From the NCBI RefSeq assembly GCF_039522005.1, contig NZ_BAAADA010000044.1, positions 1-36,116 of the forward strand: 36,116 nucleotides of DNA, written 5' to 3'. This document shows positions 31,933 through 36,116 of the stretch, piece after piece. Position 1 is the stretch's first letter. Each line of letters starts with the position of its first letter. The stretch comes from Alkalibacterium indicireducens. GTDB taxonomy: Bacteria; Bacillota; Bacilli; Lactobacillales; Carnobacteriaceae_A. The notes below the pieces were generated by a model. The model was not told the DNA's origin and did not search any database. It saw only the letters and a program-made list of their open reading frames with translations. The position numbers and the translations under genes are program-made.

Positions 31933-32823
31933 GTGTCAGATAAATTGATTAAAGCATTAGGATACAATGATCAGGTAAGAGTTTACGTCGTTGATGCGAC
32001 AGATATGGTCAGAGAAGCACAGACTAAACATGACACCTGGAGTGCCGCAACATGTGCGCTTGGCCGTGCAATGGTTGGAACGACACTTATGGGAGCCACA
32101 TTAAAAGGTGAAGAAATACTGACTGTTCGAATCGAAGGGGACGGTCCGATCGGATATCTTCTGATCGACAGCAATGGTAAAGGTGAGACAAAGGGATATA
32201 TCAAGCATCCTCATGTCAGCCTACCTTTAAACGAACATGGGAAGATCGATGTAAGAGGAGCGGTTGGAACGGAAGGCATGCTGACAGTCAGTAAAGATCT
32301 GGGAATGAAAGAACCTTTCGTAGGCCAGGTTCCGCTAATAAGTGGAGAACTCGGCGAAGATTTCACTTATTATATGGCAAATTCCGAACAGGTCCCTTCA
32401 GCGATTGGTCTTTCTGTACTGGTTAATCCTGATGAATCTGTAAAAGCTGCAGGAGGATTTATGATACAAGTCCTTCCTAATGCAGAAGATGAAACAATTG
32501 ATAAAATCGAACAGGCTATTGCAGAATTACCTATGGTTTCACAGCTTATGGAAAAGGGAGAAACTCCAGAAGAGATTCTTGACCGACTAGTCGGAGATGG
32601 ATCAGCACGAATTATTGACGGTTTGCCTGTCAGCTTTACTTGTGATTGTTCAAAGGAACGATTTAAAAATGCAATCATTACACTAGGTAAACAGGAAATA
32701 AATGACATGATAGATGAAGACGGCGGAGCGGAAGCAGTATGCCAATTCTGTCGGACACCTTACCATTTCGACCGGAATGAACTGGAAGAACTGATGGAAG
32801 AAGCTGACGGGATCAATGGCTGA
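31933..32823 (+). CDS. hslO: Hsp33 redox-regulated chaperone
   Basis: Chaperone activated by oxidation: zinc released from four cysteines unlocks client binding. The zinc cysteines are visible as CDC (in SFTCDCSKERF) and CQFC (in AVCQFCRTPYHF). The N-terminal core starts MSDKLIKALGYNDQVRVY. Two GTG starts compete: 31924, only 2 nt from AAGGA (31917-31921), and 31933, 11 nt away; the second is used and gives 296 residues, near the usual 290. The order ftsH-hslO-lysS fits Firmicutes, but cysK and dusB genes often found here are absent. Confidence 0.95.
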   Translation: MSDKLIKALGYNDQVRVYVVDATDMVREAQTKHDTWSAATCALGRAMVGTTLMGATLKGEEILTVRIEGDGPIGYLLIDSNGKGETKGYIKHPHVSLPLNEHGKIDVRGAVGTEGMLTVSKDLGMKEPFVGQVPLISGELGEDFTYYMANSEQVPSAIGLSVLVNPDESVKAAGGFMIQVLPNAEDETIDKIEQAIAELPMVSQLMEKGETPEEILDRLVGDGSARIIDGLPVSFTCDCSKERFKNAIITLGKQEINDMIDEDGGAEAVCQFCRTPYHFDRNELEELMEEADGING

Positions 32824-32867
32824 TCTGAATTAAGTCAGGAAATCATCTTTATGCTGGAGTAAAGATA

Positions 32868-32965
32868 TGGTACTATAATTCAGATAACAGGTATTAAGAG
32901 AACAGGAAAAGAAAGGTCGGGTTCTTAGAAGAACCCCTTGTTTCTATAAAAAGCGTGTTTCCTGT
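32868..32965 (+). promoter_or_regulatory. Structured lysS leader with promoter-like start
   Basis: TGGTACTATAAT (32868-32879) contains a TATAAT and an extended -10. Downstream, ACAGGAAA (32902-32909) can pair with TTTCCTGT (32958-32965) and encloses GGGTTCTT/AAGAACCC (32919-32936), which is followed by a weak T-tract. The inner hairpin may end hslO transcripts or act as an attenuator of lysS. No T-box consensus was seen. Confidence 0.5.
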
Positions 32966-33010
32966 AAGAATACCTTACTGAAGAAAAGTCAATAGAATGG
33001 AGTGACAGGA

Positions 33011-34513
33011 TTGTCTCAAGATACACATAACGAGGAAACACTGACTGATCAGCTGGTGGTACGCCGTCAGAAGATGAATGACCTTAAAGAGAGAGGCGTC
33101 GACCCGTTTGGCGGACGTTACGAACGAACACATTTTTCAGACGAACTTCATAAAGCACATGAAGATCAGTCAAAAGAAGAACTGGCAGAAAAAGAAATTA
33201 CTGTTAAAATAGCGGGTAGACTGATGACTAAACGTGGCAAAGGAAAAGCCGGTTTTGCTCACCTTAAAGATAAAAACGGATCGATTCAGATCTACGTCAG
33301 AAAAGACGCTGTAGGCGATGAGCAGTACGAAAGTTTCAAAACTGCTGATTTAGGTGATTTTCTAGGAATTGAAGGAACAGTTATGAAAACCAACACGGGC
33401 GAAGTAACGGTCCGCGCAACGGAACTGACTTATCTATCTAAAGCCCTGCGTCCTCTTCCTGATAAATACCACGGCCTGACAAATGTTGAACAGAAATATC
33501 GTCAGAGGTACCTGGACCTTATTTCAAATGAAGAAAGCTATGACCGCTTTACTAAACGCAGCCGGATCATTCAGGAAATCAGAACGTATCTGAACTCACT
33601 GGATTATCTGGAAGTTGAGACACCTCTGCTGCATAATTTAGCTGGAGGAGCAGCTGCTCGTCCATTTACGACACATCATAATGCACTGGATATGGAACTG
33701 TATCTTCGAATAGCTATTGAACTGCATTTGAAACGCCTGATTGTCGGTGGGATGGAAAAGGTTTATGAAATTGGCAGAGTCTTTCGTAATGAGGGAATCG
33801 ATACGACGCACAATCCCGAATTTACAATGCTTGAGCTGTATACAGCTTTCCATGATGTGGATGATGTAATGGACCTGACAGAAGATCTGATCCGTACGGT
33901 TACAGAAAACGTTCTTGGATCTACAGATATTCCATATGGTGATGAAACAATTCATATAGGTAAGAAGTGGGATCGTCGTCACATGGTCGATCTTATCAAA
34001 GAAGAAACGGGAATCGATTTCTTTCAGAACTATACAAATGAAGAAGCACGTCAGCTGGCTAAAGAGCATAATGTCGCGATCGACGATTATGCCACTTTTG
34101 GTCATGTAGTAAATGAGTTCTTTGAGACGTTTGTCGAACATACGCTGATTCAGCCGACATTTGTGTATGGTCATCCTCTGGAAATATCTCCTCTTGCTAA
34201 GAAAAATGAAGAAGATCCGCGTTTCACTGATCGCTTTGAGCTCTTTATAGCTAAACACGAATATGCCAATGCGTTCAGCGAGCTGAATGATCCTATTGAT
34301 CAGAGAGAACGATTTGAAGCGCAAGCTCTTGAAAAAGCGCAGGGAAATGACGAAGCGCACGATATTGATGAAGATTTCATCGAAGCACTTGAATACGGCA
34401 TGCCGCCAACAGGTGGTTTAGGTATCGGAATAGACCGTCTGATCATGCTTCTCACTGATTCTCATTCCATACGTGATGTACTGCTCTTCCCTACAATGAA
34501 AAATATTGATTAA
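33011..34513 (+). CDS. lysS: Lysyl-tRNA synthetase, class II
   Basis: Charges tRNA-Lys. It has an N-terminal OB-fold anticodon-binding domain (about 55-150) and a class II catalytic core with motif 2 RVFRNEGIDTTHNPEFTMLE and motif 3 GGLGIGIDRLIML. The TTG at 33011 is used: GGAG (32999-33002) overlaps the GTG at 33002, and the TTG gives 500 residues, matching the Bacillus protein (499). The first residues (SQDTHNEETLTDQ) then align with the family. It is preceded by a folded leader and followed by a strong terminator. Confidence 0.97.
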   Translation: MSQDTHNEETLTDQLVVRRQKMNDLKERGVDPFGGRYERTHFSDELHKAHEDQSKEELAEKEITVKIAGRLMTKRGKGKAGFAHLKDKNGSIQIYVRKDAVGDEQYESFKTADLGDFLGIEGTVMKTNTGEVTVRATELTYLSKALRPLPDKYHGLTNVEQKYRQRYLDLISNEESYDRFTKRSRIIQEIRTYLNSLDYLEVETPLLHNLAGGAAARPFTTHHNALDMELYLRIAIELHLKRLIVGGMEKVYEIGRVFRNEGIDTTHNPEFTMLELYTAFHDVDDVMDLTEDLIRTVTENVLGSTDIPYGDETIHIGKKWDRRHMVDLIKEETGIDFFQNYTNEEARQLAKEHNVAIDDYATFGHVVNEFFETFVEHTLIQPTFVYGHPLEISPLAKKNEEDPRFTDRFELFIAKHEYANAFSELNDPIDQRERFEAQALEKAQGNDEAHDIDEDFIEALEYGMPPTGGLGIGIDRLIMLLTDSHSIRDVLLFPTMKNID

Positions 34514-34516
34514 CCG

Positions 34517-34556
34517 AAAATCTGGAAGCCACCCTATGTGACTTCCAGATTTTTTA
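34517..34556 (+). terminator. Terminator of lysS
   Basis: AAAATCTGGAAG (34517-34528) pairs perfectly with CTTCCAGATTTT (34542-34553), continuing into T's. Confidence 0.92.
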
Positions 34557-34666
34557 CATAATTAAAAGAAGTTAGGAATTATAGTGTGAAATTCTCGATA
34601 ATATCTTCAAACTTCTATACTATAATAGGTAAGAGAATAAAGAATCAGGAGAAAGTGGGAATAAGA

Positions 34667-35983
34667 ATGAAACAAACAAGATGGATCAAATTTCTTGGGG
34701 GAAGCAATTTACTGTTTACGTTAGTCACACTAATTTTGATCGGTATTGTGGCGATAATATTTAACCAGGTCGACTATATTTTCACCCCTTTATTTGTTAT
34801 TGTGTCCAACATCTTAATGCCATTTGTTATTGCCTTATTATTGTATTACTTATTTAATCCATTCGTCGATTTTCTTGAAAAGAAAAAAGTCAAAAGAATA
34901 TATGGAGTAGTCATATTATTTCTTCTACTTATCGGGGTATTAGTTGTAGGAATAGGTTCACTTTATCCCCTGCTTAGAGATCAGGTTGCCAGCTTTATAG
35001 AAAACTTTCCTGACTTTATCCAGTCGATCATTGCTTCAGTTACTGGATGGCTGGAAGATTTGCCATTTGGCAATGAGATAGAGTCGTTTATTCAAGAAGG
35101 AGAAGACTTTGTAACTTCGATACCAGACAACTTAAATCAGTATCTATCAGATGGATTCAGTGGGTTATCGGCGGTCATGACTGGTTTGACGAATGTAGTA
35201 GTAACAATCGTTACCTTCCCAATTATTCTGTTTTTCCTGCTGAAAGATGAAAAACGTTTCTTTTACGCAGTGCTGAGTATTGTCCCGCCAAAATGGAGAG
35301 AAGATCTCATAAGAGTATCTTCGGAAATAAATGATCAGGTTGGTGCCTACGTTAAAGGACAGCTTATTATTGCAACATCGATTGCTGTCATGATGTTCAT
35401 TGGCTTCTCAATAATAAATTTGGAATTTAGTGGGGTACTAGCAGTAATTGCCGGATTTACATCTATTATTCCTTATATCGGTCCGACGCTGGCCTTTATC
35501 CCGGCGCTTGTAATAGCATTGATCGATTCCTGGTGGATGGTTATACAGCTGCTTCTCGTCTGGGCAGTTGTTCAGTTCGTTGACGGAAATCTGATTGAGC
35601 CGAACGTTATGGGAAGACAGTTAAATGTTCACCCGCTGACTATTATTATAGTCCTGCTGGTCATGGGCGACCTCCTGGGACTATTCGGCCTGATTTTCGG
35701 TGTGCCGATTTATGCCATCCTTAAAGTCATCGTTGTCCATTTCTTTCAGCAGTTCAAGAAACGGTATAATAAATACTATGGGGACCTTGCTGGAGAATAC
35801 GAAGTCAGAACAATCGAAGCTGCGGTCAGTGGAAAGAGCAAACATGACCCTCAGCTTAAGCGTAATATACAAATAGCTAAACTAAAAAATAAAAAAGAGA
35901 ACAAGAAAGTTAAAGGAGATACTGAGGCTGGTCAATCAGGAGAAGAGCAGATAGATGATTCAGTAGAAATCGATGATGAATAA
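34667..35983 (+). CDS. AI-2E family (PerM/YtvI-type) membrane protein
   Basis: 438 residues with about seven to eight membrane segments and the family's soluble amphipathic stretch between TM3 and TM4 (FIENFPDFIQSIIASVTGW). Signatures such as YIGPTLAFIPALVIA, FVDGNLIEPNVMG and HPLTIIIVLLVMGDLLGLFG are typical of the AI-2E/PerM superfamily. The name is historical; members export small molecules or exchange ions, and some alkaliphile members are Na+/H+ antiporters, so the substrate is open. The C-terminus is Lys-rich then acidic (about 60 residues). The start 34667 is preferred over the longer frame at 34586, which lacks a Shine-Dalgarno; AGGAG at 34647-34651 and GTGGGA are nearby. Own promoter is likely (TATACT/TATAAT near 34616-34626). 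Confidence 0.88.
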   Translation: MKQTRWIKFLGGSNLLFTLVTLILIGIVAIIFNQVDYIFTPLFVIVSNILMPFVIALLLYYLFNPFVDFLEKKKVKRIYGVVILFLLLIGVLVVGIGSLYPLLRDQVASFIENFPDFIQSIIASVTGWLEDLPFGNEIESFIQEGEDFVTSIPDNLNQYLSDGFSGLSAVMTGLTNVVVTIVTFPIILFFLLKDEKRFFYAVLSIVPPKWREDLIRVSSEINDQVGAYVKGQLIIATSIAVMMFIGFSIINLEFSGVLAVIAGFTSIIPYIGPTLAFIPALVIALIDSWWMVIQLLLVWAVVQFVDGNLIEPNVMGRQLNVHPLTIIIVLLVMGDLLGLFGLIFGVPIYAILKVIVVHFFQQFKKRYNKYYGDLAGEYEVRTIEAAVSGKSKHDPQLKRNIQIAKLKNKKENKKVKGDTEAGQSGEEQIDDSVEIDDE

Positions 35984-35988
35984 TAATT

Positions 35989-36025
35989 AAAAACTGACCT
36001 GTCTTACAGACGGGCCAGTTTTTTT
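35989..36025 (+). terminator. Terminator of the AI-2E family gene
   Basis: AAAAACTGACCTGTC (35989-36003) pairs with GACGGGCCAGTTTTT (36009-36023) with one mismatch and one G-T pair; T-run to 36025. The last 90 bases of the window show nothing further. Confidence 0.88.
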
Positions 36026-36116
36026 ATAGAAAAGATGACATTTAGTTTGAATTTACCCTTTTTACACTAAATATCCACTATTGCATGTAATTAGAAAACC
36101 TGTATTCGTTAATTCC

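Noticed and set aside
32880..33010. T-box riboswitch before lysS
   Set aside because: No T-box sequence and no specifier-loop arrangement could be found.

Overview
The window is low-to-mid GC Firmicutes chromosome. Gene content and order (mfd, YabN-like, rqcP, divIC, S1 protein, tilS, hpt, ftsH, hslO, lysS), L-lactate dehydrogenase, a Firmicutes-type purR and the absence of sporulation genes point to Lactobacillales. The acidic proteins and an aspartate 4-decarboxylase suggest a salt- or alkali-tolerant member of Carnobacteriaceae; that placement is inference, not demonstrated. Nearly everything is core housekeeping. I see no CRISPR array, prophage, rRNA or tRNA.

Layout. 1-2040: end of an unidentified gene, then a zinc-type ABC transporter (adcC, adcB), its terminator and an orphan terminator. 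2160-5591: pyruvate carboxylase. 5650-6370: complete IS200-type insertion with tnpA and both end hairpins. 6417-7524: purR with two PurBox-like sites and an 18-bp palindrome, then a 14-bp perfect hairpin and a terminator. 7549-8169 (minus): YflT-type stress protein. 8226-8550: ends of an IS605/TnpB-type element around a 90-N gap. 8618-11684: glmU, prs and a NusG-domain-II membrane protein. 11852-14973: ldh (minus) divergent from an S9 peptidase gene broken by one in-frame stop. 15201-16787: aspartate 4-decarboxylase. 16872-17200: gene-poor stretch with two perfect DnaA boxes touching a promoter. 17270-19078 (minus): glmS. 19510-20556: acidic lipoprotein and a membrane zinc-ribbon protein. 20675-35983 (all plus): pth, mfd, mazG/yabN-like, rqcP, divIC, S1 protein, tilS, hpt, ftsH, hslO, lysS and an AI-2E-family membrane protein.

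How the genes fit together. glmU and glmS make UDP-GlcNAc for the wall. prs, hpt and purR form a PRPP/purine set. pyc makes oxaloacetate, which can feed aspartate; AspD turns aspartate into alanine while consuming a proton, and ldh disposes of pyruvate as lactate. pth, rqcP, tilS, lysS and the S1 protein serve translation and ribosome rescue; mfd, mazG, ftsH and hslO serve DNA, nucleotide and protein quality control.

Most interesting points: the interrupted S9 peptidase; the TnpB-type element whose nuclease is hidden by the gap and whose RNA-like right end and insertion point lie in the promoter of the stress gene; the DnaA-box promoter of an orphan transcript; and structured leaders before lysS and after the NusG-II gene. 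Many start codons were moved downstream of the longest open frame because a Shine-Dalgarno sequence overlaps the upstream candidate. I found no clearly new multi-gene system.
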